From Mesostigma viride (taxonomy: Eukaryota > Streptophyta > Mesostigmatophyceae > Mesostigmatales > Mesostigmataceae), in assembly GCA_009746045.1 (NCBI GenBank), contig RPFO01000065.1, positions 3,401,483-3,465,482 on the forward strand: a DNA stretch of 64,000 nucleotides, written 5' to 3'. Under the pieces are notes generated by a model that saw only the letters and a program-made list of their open reading frames with translations, had not been told where the DNA came from and searched no databases. Below are positions 47,264-56,542 of the stretch, one piece after another. How positions within the stretch are numbered: position 1 is the stretch's first letter; each line of letters begins with the position of its first letter. The translations under genes were made by a program, and so were the position numbers.

Positions 47264-50200
47264 CCCTTCAATTGTGTCAACTGGAACCGCCAGAACGGAC
47301 TGAGTTTGGGTATCTTTGTGGCAGTGGCGGTAACTAGCCAAATAACATTTTCTGGCCCACCCTTGGAACCAAGCATGCTTAATTTTATATCAAATAATGT
47401 TTAGGAAATTTGGTTGGTCACATATCCATGCCCTACACCTGCTATAAATAGCACCCCCCTCAGGGGGGTACGATGCACACGGGGTTCGAGACACATATAA
47501 TGCATTATGGACCATTTATTCAAATCTGTTGGCCCTGGCCTTTTGAGGGGAGTTAAATATAATCACAGACATGCCATCAATGCATTGGCAACATGATATG
47601 TCACAAAACTGTGAACACTAGCTACCAAATGGCCGAAGCCAGCTGGCACCGTTATAACGGTGCCAGTTGGCAGGGGTATAAATGGTAGCATAACAACACA
47701 AAACTTTATTCCAGTTGGCATAAAACAACAAGGGATGCCCAAATGGGCATAATGCACCATACCTAGGTGATAAAACAAGAGACCATGCCATATAACACAT
47801 GCCAACATGCCGCAAGGGGCCAAAATGGCACTAGCGCGCGCGCGCGGTAGCGCATGACTAGCCAAGGGTGTAGCTAACTGTCAAGGCTACCTGGCTATGT
47901 GCCAAACTACGCGGATTGCGCCTCTGGGTGCGCAGAAACTGCCTCCTACGAGGTCCTGTCAGCTGGGTGCCAGCTGCCAGCGTGCGGGTCGTGCGGCCAT
48001 TGGCCTCAGCCCACGCGCGGCCAGCCGGGCTGCGGGCTGACAGGGGCTGCATGGCACGCTGGCGGCGCCCGTCATCGTCGAGCGCGGTGACAGGCCCTGC
48101 GTGGAACACGTTCCAGCACGCGCCCAAGCACAGTGCCTGGTCGCAGTCCTTGCACCAGAAGTTGGTGCGCTTGCGCTCGGGGATGGTGGCGCATACCACG
48201 CATTGCGCCTGCTCCGTCCACGGAATGCGCTCGGGCACGAGGTGGGTGCCGCTGAAACGCCCGTCCAGCCCAGGCTGGTGGGCCTCCGCGATGCGGTCGA
48301 TGTCCAGCCGGGCGCCATGCCACTGATTGTTCACCAGCTGCTGTGAGAGCAAGCTGAGGAACCCCACGTGGGAGAGGCAGTCAGGGCGGTTGGCGCGGGT
48401 GAGAGTCTGCAGGATGTAGGCGTTGCCGACCGCGTTGGCCAGGTGCCCCGTGGCGACCCGGTGCCACCACACCCGCGAGACAAGGGCCTTCTGCAGGTCG
48501 TAGTTGCTGGCGAGCTGGTCAAACTTGTCCACTGCCTTGTAGCAGCTCCAGTACGCGGGAATGAGCGAGGGGGCAGTGACCATGACGCGCTCGTCGCGGC
48601 CGCCATGGCGGCTGACCATCTCCTCCTCAAGGGGGATGCCCTTGGCCAGCACCCACACGAGCTTGCGGTCCTGCCAGGCGGCCAAGGTCAGCCCATCACG
48701 CTTGACAGCCCATGCGTAGTCCCCCTGGGCTGGCCTGCGGGGCACGAGGCGCTTGACCTCGGTGAAGGGGAGGCCACGACGGTTGGGGAGCACTGTGCCC
48801 ACCACGCGGTGGCCCATGCGGTGGCACGCCTCAATCACCTCACGGCCGGTGTAGAACCGGTCCATGGCCATGTGGACCCCGTGTGGCAACGTGCTGGCAA
48901 GCTCATTCACCACGTGGAAGGTATGGTTGACCTGGGCCAGCTTGTCGTACGTGTTGGCATGGTACAGGTAGCCGGTGGGCCAGTCGTTCAGGCAATACTG
49001 CTTCACGTGGAAGGGGGCAGGCTTGCTCGGGTTGAAGCACCGTATTGGGCACAGCTTGTGCCTGGACGCGATGCTCCTCTCGTCAATGGCAGCCGCGCTA
49101 CCCGGGATGAAGTACTTCTTGTAGGCGTCGTTCAAGATGTCCTCCAGCCACAAGAACTGCCACAGTCGCCACTCGCGTGTCTGCGTGTTGGCGGGGCGCT
49201 CAGCAGAGTCCCGGAAGTGCAAGAAGCGTGTAATCTGCTGGAAGCGCAGCAGGGGCATCACGTGCTGCAGGTTGGCAGCATGAGCAGCACCAAGTGGTTG
49301 GCCAGAAAAATAATCCCCCCTGGCAGGCATGCTCACGAGTGACATGGTCAAGAGGATGCCCAGCCACTTGCCCAGCTCGTTCATGGAAAGAGGCGACCAC
49401 TCCCGTGCCCCAGCAGATGCCGTGCGCTGCTTCTCCTCGGCATAGCGGTTTGTCTCCTTGACAATGCGCTCCAGCACAGGGCCAGGCTGCCAGAACAGCA
49501 GGAACAGGTCGAGAGGAGAAAACCGGTAAGGAACACCCGGGATGTTTTGATACATCGCCTTGCGCTCACTGTCAAACGGCGCACCATGCGGCACTCGGGG
49601 CAGTTCTGCAGGATCCGGCTTGCCAGTGCCGAACACCCACTCATCCCCGCCATCGTCGCCACCATCCGGATCATCATCCCCCGCATCTTCCGACTCAGCA
49701 TCGCTGTCCACAAGCTCGGGAACGATGTCGTCGTCATCAGAAGAGTCGCTGGGCTCGGAGTCGGGCTGATCCGGAGGGGCCAGCCGCTGCAGACGCCTTT
49801 TTGGCACTCTGCCGGTTGCAGGCGTCCTCCTCGGGTTGCCTGCACGACGCTTGGCACGTTTCTTGGGCGGGGAGGAGGAAATATCCTCGCTATCCTGCTC
49901 GTCATCGCTGTCCGGCTCCGATGCCGGCTCCGAGGCATCTGGACCGTCACCTGCGCTCCCACCTTCCTGCCCATCGCTGCCTGCATCCCCTTCCTCCTCT
50001 ACCTCGTCCTCCGCAGGCCTAGAGGTCTCTCCTACCTTCCTGAACTGAAAAATCTGCTCTTTTGTCAACTTATATTTGCATGGATCGTCGACAAATTTGC
50101 ACCATCCCTGCTTTTTATCGCGTGTCACCTCCGCTACATGGCCGTCTAGGCGATAATGCGCATGATTCTCACCATATTCTTGCACTGCCCACGGCTCTCC

Positions 50201-50593
50201 GAAGAAGGCTGGAGGCACTGCCACCTTGATTCCAAGTTTCAGTCGAAATGTGGCCAGCAGCTGGCCAGTAGGCGACGCCATGTCTGTCGAGGTCAGACGT
50301 CGTCTTCGTCGTCGTGCACGTCTTTTGGCAAAAAACGCGCATTTTTTTCCCGCCGAAAGTACCCCAGGACCAGGGTACCCCCCTGGGTTTGCCAGATCAT
50401 AACTCCCTGGCCAATTGTCCAAAGTACGGTCTGAATAGACCCAGGCATAGAGTACGTCTAGATCTATCGATTGGGCCAGGTTTGACCGTTGAATTATTTT
50501 TGGCGCGGCGCCTGGTTCTGCCACAAACTCAGTCCGTTAGAGTGGTAGGACTTCAACTGGAGCCACGAAAACGGACTCAGTACAAATTAAGGG
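47264..50593 (-). mobile_element. Complete piggyBac-family transposon
   Basis: This 3330-bp element is flanked by TTAA at 47260-47263 and 50594-50597. Both ends begin CCCTT followed by an A/T-rich TTGT, and a subterminal box 'aacggactgagtttg' occurs near both ends. It carries one transposase gene on the minus strand. The flanks match an uninterrupted paralogous site at 41640-41720, where a single TTAA lies at 41684-41687. This shows the insertion point directly. Confidence 0.9.
47858..50281 (-). CDS. piggyBac transposase (DDE_Tnp_1_7), 807 residues
   Basis: It catalyses cut-and-paste transposition into TTAA sites. I chose the ATG at 50281; an in-frame extension reaches 50524 but starts at a GTG, not an ATG. 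After an acidic Ser/Asp/Glu-rich N-terminal region with a basic KKRAKRRAG patch (possible nuclear signal), the catalytic domain follows. The three catalytic aspartates can be seen in AAIDERS, MAMDRFYTG and KAVDKFDQ, the positions of the DDD triad in this family. The C terminus has a CVVC...FWCKDCDQALC...CWNVFH cysteine/histidine cluster, the zinc-binding domain that recognises the ends. There is no frameshift or internal stop, so the gene looks recently active. Uninterrupted antisense frames exist because of high GC and are not genes. Confidence 0.92.
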   Translation of the reverse strand: MASPTGQLLATFRLKLGIKVAVPPAFFGEPWAVQEYGENHAHYRLDGHVAEVTRDKKQGWCKFVDDPCKYKLTKEQIFQFRKVGETSRPAEDEVEEEGDAGSDGQEGGSAGDGPDASEPASEPDSDDEQDSEDISSSPPKKRAKRRAGNPRRTPATGRVPKRRLQRLAPPDQPDSEPSDSSDDDDIVPELVDSDAESEDAGDDDPDGGDDGGDEWVFGTGKPDPAELPRVPHGAPFDSERKAMYQNIPGVPYRFSPLDLFLLFWQPGPVLERIVKETNRYAEEKQRTASAGAREWSPLSMNELGKWLGILLTMSLVSMPARGDYFSGQPLGAAHAANLQHVMPLLRFQQITRFLHFRDSAERPANTQTREWRLWQFLWLEDILNDAYKKYFIPGSAAAIDERSIASRHKLCPIRCFNPSKPAPFHVKQYCLNDWPTGYLYHANTYDKLAQVNHTFHVVNELASTLPHGVHMAMDRFYTGREVIEACHRMGHRVVGTVLPNRRGLPFTEVKRLVPRRPAQGDYAWAVKRDGLTLAAWQDRKLVWVLAKGIPLEEEMVSRHGGRDERVMVTAPSLIPAYWSCYKAVDKFDQLASNYDLQKALVSRVWWHRVATGHLANAVGNAYILQTLTRANRPDCLSHVGFLSLLSQQLVNNQWHGARLDIDRIAEAHQPGLDGRFSGTHLVPERIPWTEQAQCVVCATIPERKRTNFWCKDCDQALCLGACWNVFHAGPVTALDDDGRRQRAMQPLSARSPAGRAWAEANGRTTRTLAAGTQLTGPRRRQFLRTQRRNPRSLAHSQVALTVSYTLG

Positions 50594-50787
50594 TTAAAAG
50601 CACTTCGGTGCTCCGTGACTCCCCAACGGGCCGGAGCACGAGTTTAATTAATTAATTAATTAAGTAGCTTCCATCATCATTCCGTCATCATTCCGTCATC
50701 GCGACTAGGAGAAGTGCACCACCCTTATGCTGGCATCTGCCACCCCTATAGTGACCCTATAGTGACCGCGGCCTAGGATGGGTCTCA

Positions 50788-50818
50788 CCCTAAGCCCTAA
50801 ACCCTAAAACCCTAAACC
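50788..50818 (+). repeat. Interstitial telomere-like tract
   Basis: Four consecutive repeats of CCCTAA, CCCTAAA or CCCTAAAA type, separated by at most one base. Arabidopsis-type (TTTAGGG) and Chlamydomonas-type (TTTTAGGG) units are mixed. It lies between the large element and a short tandem array. Confidence 0.65.
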
Positions 50819-50928
50819 ACTTGCAAAAACAGAAGTGCCCCCCTGCCACCACTGCTCACCAGGTTGTGACATTTAGGCTGGCATCTGTCACCACCCCGGC
50901 AGTTGTGATGGTGTGTTGGGGGTGTGAC

Positions 50929-53016
50929 AAGGATGGCGAAAAATTGCACGTACTTACTCTTAAGAAAAGAACGCCCAATTTTTCGCCACCCTGCCACCCC
51001 TTGGCGCGGGTCATAGGAGGTGTTTGTCAAGGTGTGACAAGGATGGCGAAAAATTGCACGTACTTACTCTTAATTAACCCCTAAATGGTCTGGCTGCCGA
51101 TTTTCCGCCTAAAACTGAGTTACAGCCGACACGTCGGCCCCTTCTCGGGGGACCAAATGCCGCGAAAACTATTGAGAATTAGGAAAAGTTTAGCTGAGAA
51201 GATCGAAAGTTTATAATTTTCCTCACAGCATGGTACTAGGGTTTGCATACTTCTGACAAAGTTATAGAGGTGTTCTGGCCGGTCAAAGTACAAGGGGTCA
51301 GGGTACTTTTTCACGTCCAACGTGCATTCCGGAAAACGACGACCTGGCCATGGCGGCTTGCGCCCACGCATGGCATTTACGTTTTCGTTCGAATTTTCTG
51401 ACCAAACTTAGGAAATTGATTTTATACGTCCTAAAGATCACACAGGCCAATTTTTGGACCGCGGGAATGCCATTTGATAGGTGTCGGCAGCGTTCTTGCT
51501 GGAAAAAACTGCGATCAGGCCGGACGATAGAAACGTTGACAGCAATACCTTTCCGGCGTATTTTAAAGGATATATTGGTTTATTTGTACTTTTTATGATA
51601 CATAGTAGTCGTAAACGTGCAAGGGTGGCCAGAAATCGCCGAATCCAGCGACCATGCTGCACAACTTTGGTGTGCCGAAATGCGCCATTTTGCGGCCACC
51701 GCCTGGGCCAAGGTAACGCCATCCATGCCTGGTAAAGCTTCAGCATCGTTTTCCTATCGATGTTTGACGTTTATATATACGTTCTAGCTGGTGTAGCACA
51801 TTCTTTTTGCATTATTCATGCTCTTTCTTGACCCTGGCCTGGCCCCTTTCTAAAACACCCTTCTTAGATGCTTCCCTCAGTCAGTTGACCTGCCACAGTG
51901 TGATGGTGATAAGTTTTAGAGGCTGTATGGGTTTGAATACCTCCATATATGTTTGTTATACATTTCCCACACACATATTGCATGAGTGTGAGGCAGTTGG
52001 CTGGTCTCTGTGGCATCATCAAGCATGTAACCGGTGAGTAGAAGCTTCCCATTGTCAGCATGTGCCACCAGGTGTGCTGGCCATCACCTGGCAAGCTATA
52101 GCAGCTTAGGCCTAGTTTATCCTTGCTAGGGCAAGCTGAAATAGGCTTAAAATCACTAGTTTGTTGGTGGCTGCCTCCTAGAATGCATGCCTTACGTAGG
52201 GTATCCGTACCACGTTACCTACGTGCATGGACAAGGTGGCACCTGCACATAGGTGCCATGTAAGGGCAGTGTGATGATGCAGTTATGTTTCCCCATCATT
52301 GTGGAAGGGAAATGTATTGTGTGGCATGGTTGGGGGCCATATTAGTAGGTATTAGTAGGTAGTATGCCCACTCCTACCCCCTTGGTTGCTTTTTACCAAC
52401 GGTACCCCTATGGGCTGTACTGGGTGTAACTGCTGGCATACCCACCCAAATGATGACCCCAATGGCTCAAACTGTTCAGCAACTAATTGTTTATCATCCC
52501 TGAAGTGGTAGGTGCCTAGCTCTTACAACATAATTCAAAATGCACATTCTACCAAAAATGAAAACGCTCGTCTTGACCCCCCTGACTTTGACGGCAGTTA
52601 TACATGGCCTACCCTGCATATATGTAAGGTTGTGATATACCAACCCGAAGGGCAACTCATGGACATGCTTGGCCCCCAAGGACAGCCATTGGATATGGGT
52701 GGGTTGGATGGCATCTGGTTTGCAAAATTGTGAAGTTACAGCCGATGCATCGGCAGTATTTCTGCCCATTTAGGGGTTAAGAAAAGAACGCCCAATTTTT
52801 CGCCACCCTGCCACCCCTTGGCGCGGGTCATAGGAGGTGTTTGTCAAGGTGTGACAAGGATGGCGAAAAATTGCACGTACTTACTCTTAAGAAAAGAACG
52901 CCCAATTTTTCGCCACCTCCCCCCACTGGCCGGCGCTGAGGTGGCGTAGGTTGTTGGATGTGGCGAAAAATTGCACGTACTTACTCTTAAGAAAAGACCG
53001 CCCAATTTTTCGCCAT
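50929..53016. repeat. Tandem array of ~105-115-bp units with GGCGAAAAATTG inverted pairs, split by a transposon
   Basis: Units contain GGCGAAAAATTG, a short spacer with 'acgtacttactcttaag', and the inverse CAATTTTTCGCC. Copies lie near 50936, 51046, 52862 and 52960. The element at 51078-52776 has inserted into the TTAA of one unit. No coding capacity is evident. Confidence 0.7.
51078..52776. mobile_element. Second TTAA-flanked non-autonomous element
   Basis: The ends CCCCTAAATGG (51078) and CCATTTAGGGG (to 52776) are inverted, with TTAA at 51074-51077 and 52777-52780; an extra TTAA precedes the left end. The intact unit at 50960-50963 shows the uninterrupted target. About 51470-52240 is an inverted copy of 3789-4555, but the termini differ from that element's CTCGCGTTA ends. 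No transposase is encoded. The resident piggyBac transposase is a candidate for mobilising it; this is inference. Confidence 0.75.
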
Positions 53017-53341
53017 GGCCTCGCAGGGTGAGGGAGCCGGCGAGGGCCGCGCGGCGGGGTGTGCAGAGTGTCATTTTATTACTCTGTGTAACCTCTGGAA
53101 ACTCAGGCGACCTATGCAAGAATCCCATACGACCTGCGTCGATGCATGAGAGGTTTACTCTGGATTAAAAACCCGTAGTTAGAACTGCATTTCGAGACGA
53201 ATGAAAATTGTTTTCAGCATGCATTGACGCGTTGTATACTGCATAAACGAATTCATTAAAATTTATATCACGTTCACATTCGTTATCAGCTCAACAAGAG
53301 CGAAATGGCAAGCTCGTTGCCGTCGTCAACAAGACGACACT

Positions 53342-53917
53342 CTACTCCTTGTCCTTGGAGTTTCCAGTCTGGCTCTTCACAACGTTCGAGCCGGTCTTCC
53401 TCTTGTAGACATGGCCGTGGGAGCTTGACGCTTCCTCGCGGCTCCTCTTCCTGCCATGGGAAGTGGCGGTCTTTGCGTCCTCGAAACCCTTCTTTGCCTC
53501 CTCCCATGCCTTGTAGAGGGTAACGGGGGCAATGCCTGGCTGGCGCTTGGACTTTGAGAAGCCATCGACGAATTCGTCGACCATCTTAACGCATCCGTCG
53601 GCTTGGTCGAGGCGAATCCACTCACATCGGTCCTCGACCTTCCTCGGCCTTGCCGCGTTCCTCTCGTAGACCCACTCGACGCAAATTTTGGGCGTCTTGC
53701 GGTCGACATCGTCATATCCGGCGTCGTGAATCTTGAAGACCTCGCAGGTAGGTCCGGTGCCTCCAACAGCACCTTCGTTTCCGGAAAGAAGGGAGACCTT
53801 GTGCGTCAGGTGTGCGAGCTGGTCAGATATCTTTGTCTGGCCGTCCTCGAGACCATCGAGGATTTTTCCAAGCGTGGCCAACGCCTTCTCGCAGGGCCCT
53901 GCGTTTCGGGAAGCCAT
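53342..53917 (-). CDS. Hypothetical viral-region protein, 191 residues
   Basis: I do not recognise it. It has a predicted coiled-coil-like N terminus (residues about 10-50), a central charged part with two cysteines, and a basic Ser-rich C terminus with GRKRSREE and YKRKTG patches that could act in nuclear import or nucleic-acid binding. It is the leftmost gene of the viral region. No TCTA motif lies immediately upstream, unlike most of its neighbours. The base composition is typical of the cluster. Confidence 0.5.
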   Translation of the reverse strand: MASRNAGPCEKALATLGKILDGLEDGQTKISDQLAHLTHKVSLLSGNEGAVGGTGPTCEVFKIHDAGYDDVDRKTPKICVEWVYERNAARPRKVEDRCEWIRLDQADGCVKMVDEFVDGFSKSKRQPGIAPVTLYKAWEEAKKGFEDAKTATSHGRKRSREEASSSHGHVYKRKTGSNVVKSQTGNSKDKE

Positions 53918-54259
53918 GGCTACCGGCAGAGGGCTTGCAACGTGAGATGCGTGACTTGCACGTGATTTTGCCTATTTGTGCACAATGTGCCAAGGTCCGT
54001 TACGTCTGCTGGCACGGCCTGGACAGGACGCGAAGGTGGCTGGACTTGTACAAGTGTCGAACTTGGCTAAATTTCGGAGCGATGCAAGTCTAAGGTGGCC
54101 TCTACCACGTGGCGAGTTCTGGGACGTGAATTTAGGTAAAAAGACTCGTAAGCGTGCGAGTAATCAACTGGGTCACTTGTCAATCGCCTGAACGAAGATT
54201 CTAGAGTGTCCACGAGAGTGAATTTTCCGAAGCAACCACCCATATATGATGCGCAGAAA

Positions 54260-54772
54260 TTACTTGCCATGACATTTGCATTTATTAAAACCTCGCACCC
54301 TCTCAAATTGTAACACGCAGACGAAAGAATCGTATGCAGCGACGTTTTGATATTCCGTGTCTCCTACGTCCCTATCTATGTGGGCCAACCTTATCTCCAG
54401 AATGCCCCCGTTCCTAAAGAGATGTGGATTCCTCAAATTGAAATATGCGTGATCATTGATCAAAGAATAGTCGAAAGTGGTCGTTGTTGCTGTTGCTTTT
54501 TTGCATATTTCTGATCCCAACACAACCCCCTGGTCCAAATTGTGCTCACCACCCAAGAAACTAGGGGATACCAAGCCAATGAGCACGTGAGGGGGGTTGC
54601 TTTCGATTCCTGCAATGGACGCAAAGTGAAGCCCGCCTCTCCAATCCCCGTCAATGATGGGAGCACTTGGATCTGGCTTAATTTTAAAACGAAATGCCGC
54701 ATTGTCAACGTCACTGTCACTCGATGAAGCCTCGCTGTCAAGTACTATCTGGTAATAATTTGGATAGTCCAT
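54260..54772 (-). CDS. Putative small virion protein, 170 residues
   Basis: The opening YYQIVLDSEAS, then AAFRFKI and DGDWRGGL, has the layout of a beta-sandwich protein found beside capsid genes in Polinton-like elements (strand, Phe-rich strand, then a D-W-x-x-G-L turn). This resemblance is weak and from general recall, so the function is a guess. Mid-protein there is a Thr-rich stretch (ATATTTTFDY). The upstream region on the coding strand is A/T-rich and includes TCTA at 54790-54793, 17 nt before the ATG. Confidence 0.5.
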   Translation of the reverse strand: MDYPNYYQIVLDSEASSSDSDVDNAAFRFKIKPDPSAPIIDGDWRGGLHFASIAGIESNPPHVLIGLVSPSFLGGEHNLDQGVVLGSEICKKATATTTTFDYSLINDHAYFNLRNPHLFRNGGILEIRLAHIDRDVGDTEYQNVAAYDSFVCVLQFERVRGFNKCKCHGK

Positions 54773-54789
54773 TGCTTACATGATATGGA

Positions 54790-54793
54790 TAGA
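54790..54793 (-). promoter_or_regulatory. TCTA late-promoter-like motif
   Basis: TCTA in A/T-rich context (AAATATCTATCC) upstream of the 170-residue gene. Confidence 0.4.
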
Positions 54794-54810
54794 TATTTAG
54801 TTATAGAGGC

Positions 54811-56523
54811 CTATGCTGGAGGAGTTAACGGTGCCCCCCACTTGGCGGCAAGGTATTGACGGATCATCGTCAGTTCGGCGGAAGTCTTGTACGTGTTGTA
54901 AATGAGCACCTCGCCGATCCAGCCGTCGAAGGCACGTTGACCGTTGGCTGAGTCGCCGCCCAAGTTCAGGTTGGCGGCGAAAGGGGCTGATGTGAAGCTG
55001 TTACTGACGACCGTGCCCTCCCTACCGTCGAACGTCGCGCTCCACACCTTGGGGGTGACCGATGCATCGTACGAGACGTGGAGGACGTGAGGTTGGTCGT
55101 CGAAAAACTGACTGCCGGTCGCCACTTCCTTGACGGCCGTGTTGGACGCGTAATTTGTTACTTTGAGCGAGTCTGTCTGGTACACAATGGCAGGCGTGCT
55201 TCCGGGCGCGCACAACATCATGCCTTTTGTCGCTGTGCCTGATGAGACGTAAGGATCTGGGCGGGCGAGTGCTGTGTTGCGCTGTTTGGCGACGATCACG
55301 ATGGTGCGCGTGTTCGCGTTGAGGATGTTTCCGGAATACGCCAAAAAACGCTGGCTGGAGTAGTAGAACCGAAGCCACGAAGATGCGGAGGATAGAGACG
55401 TCGCGTCTCTTTCTGGTTGCATGCCGCTTGTTGCCTGCGTCAGGTGGTAGGTGTTCTTCTTGTCCGCCATCCTGCCGACCTTGGACGCGTACGCGGGAGC
55501 CCCTCCCGTTCCGTCGCTGTTGACGGAAAGGGTGGACACGTCCGATGGATCGTACCACGCCAAGACGGACGAGTCCGAAGCGGGGTTGTAAACTGGCGTA
55601 TACGTAAAAGTAAGAGAGTTAGACGCCGAGTTCCCGTTACCCGACACGGAGTCTGTCGCCGCGTTGGAACCCACGCTGACGGTCGTCAACGTGTTCGAGG
55701 TTCCTGACACGTCGAACGTGTAAAACGCCGCGTTTACCTGCACCAAGTTGGACGCCGTCCCGTTGGTAACGACGATGTCCCCGAGCGCGAAACCAGTGAC
55801 TGACCGGCTGAAGGTGGCCGTCACGCCGACTGGGCTCGTGGACGGTGTTGCCCCGGCCGAAGTCGCGAGGGTGACTGTAGGCGGCGGGGAGTAGGTGAAC
55901 GCGACCGTGTTGGACTCGGCGTTTGTGACCCCGAATTCGCCTACCGTCGTGCCATCGACCACCCTCACGGTCGTCTGGGAGTATGGAGTGGTCGGTGTCA
56001 CTGCGAACTGGTATGATGCCCCGGTACCGGTTACCGACGACACTGCTCCGTTGTTCACGTAGATGTCCCCGCTACCAAACCCGGTCACGGGCTTGTCAAA
56101 TGTGACATCCATTGTGACGGGGCTTGTGGTTGGATACGTCCCTGCCGTTGTAGCAAGCGTGACGGCGGTGGGAGGAGGGGTGTAGGTGAATGATAACAGA
56201 TTAGAGTCTTCGTTGTACGCACCAGACACCCCTGTTACCTTATTTTCTTTCACGGAAACCGTGGTTGGGATCGAACCTGTGATATTTGTTATGTCAAAAA
56301 AGTACGTCGCCGGTGCACCTAAAAATAGGTCGACTGCCGTTCCGTTTGTCACGTCAATGTCTGATAGATCAAAACCCGTGACATCTTCATTGAATGTCGC
56401 CATCACGAGAACGGGGGCATCCGATGGTGTAAGGTCCACTGTTGATAACCCGACCGTGACCGAGGTACCAGGAACGCGGCGTTTATATAAAAGAGCGGGG
56501 CATATACCACTATCCAACAACAT
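54811..56523 (-). CDS. Adhesin-like protein: three Ig-like repeats plus LamG-type domain, 570 residues
   Basis: Residues about 20-310 hold three repeats of roughly 95 residues, each built as VTLATSAG..., then F(D/S)xxVTGF, GDIxVxNG and ending SNxLxFTY. This is the pattern of bacterial Ig-like domains (Big_12 type) common in bacterial adhesins. Residues about 320-570 form a LamG/concanavalin-like lectin domain: it starts LAWYDPSDVSTL and ends FDGWIGEVLIYN...RQYLAAKWG, a standard end of that fold. There is no signal peptide, transmembrane segment or frameshift. In a virus such a protein would be a surface fibre or receptor-binding molecule; this is inference. The mosaic resembles genes acquired from bacteria. 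TCTA lies 5 nt upstream of the ATG. Confidence 0.75.
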   Translation of the reverse strand: MLLDSGICPALLYKRRVPGTSVTVGLSTVDLTPSDAPVLVMATFNEDVTGFDLSDIDVTNGTAVDLFLGAPATYFFDITNITGSIPTTVSVKENKVTGVSGAYNEDSNLLSFTYTPPPTAVTLATTAGTYPTTSPVTMDVTFDKPVTGFGSGDIYVNNGAVSSVTGTGASYQFAVTPTTPYSQTTVRVVDGTTVGEFGVTNAESNTVAFTYSPPPTVTLATSAGATPSTSPVGVTATFSRSVTGFALGDIVVTNGTASNLVQVNAAFYTFDVSGTSNTLTTVSVGSNAATDSVSGNGNSASNSLTFTYTPVYNPASDSSVLAWYDPSDVSTLSVNSDGTGGAPAYASKVGRMADKKNTYHLTQATSGMQPERDATSLSSASSWLRFYYSSQRFLAYSGNILNANTRTIVIVAKQRNTALARPDPYVSSGTATKGMMLCAPGSTPAIVYQTDSLKVTNYASNTAVKEVATGSQFFDDQPHVLHVSYDASVTPKVWSATFDGREGTVVSNSFTSAPFAANLNLGGDSANGQRAFDGWIGEVLIYNTYKTSAELTMIRQYLAAKWGAPLTPPA

Positions 56524-56528
56524 TTGTA

Positions 56529-56532
56529 TAGA
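56529..56532 (-). promoter_or_regulatory. TCTA late-promoter-like motif
   Basis: TCTATACAA directly precedes the ATG of the adhesin-like gene. Confidence 0.4.
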
Positions 56533-56542
56533 CTAGTCATCG

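Larger units (their letters stand above)
41637..50645. mobile_element. Large element with long inverted ends, interrupted by SINE and piggyBac insertions
   Basis: The left end (41637 onward: 'aactcgtgctcccg', 'ggggagtcacggag', 'gcacaacagaaagaaaggg') is repeated in inverted order at the right end (50645 leftward, then 47263 to about 46930 once the piggyBac insert is skipped). Both ends abut TTAATTAATTAA tracts. The inverted similarity continues inward to the ORF1-like segments at 43.7-44.1 kb and 46.6-46.9 kb. A third copy of the terminal segment lies internally at about 43380-43700. After removing the two insertions the element is about 4.4 kb. Its class is unclear: it could be a foldback-type DNA element or two head-to-head copies of one retroelement. 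Confidence 0.55.

Noticed and set aside
48368..49342. 324-codon plus-strand frame
   Set aside because: It is antisense to the piggyBac transposase catalytic domain and has no domain of its own.
50282..50524. N-terminal extension of the transposase
   Set aside because: The extension starts with GTG, not ATG, and its sequence looks like terminal repeat; the ATG at 50281 is preferred.
54067..54306. 79-codon minus-strand frame downstream of the 170-residue gene
   Set aside because: It overlaps the end of a better-supported gene and has no upstream motif or domain.
56186..56536. Plus-strand 116-codon frame
   Set aside because: It is antisense to the adhesin-like gene and has no independent support.
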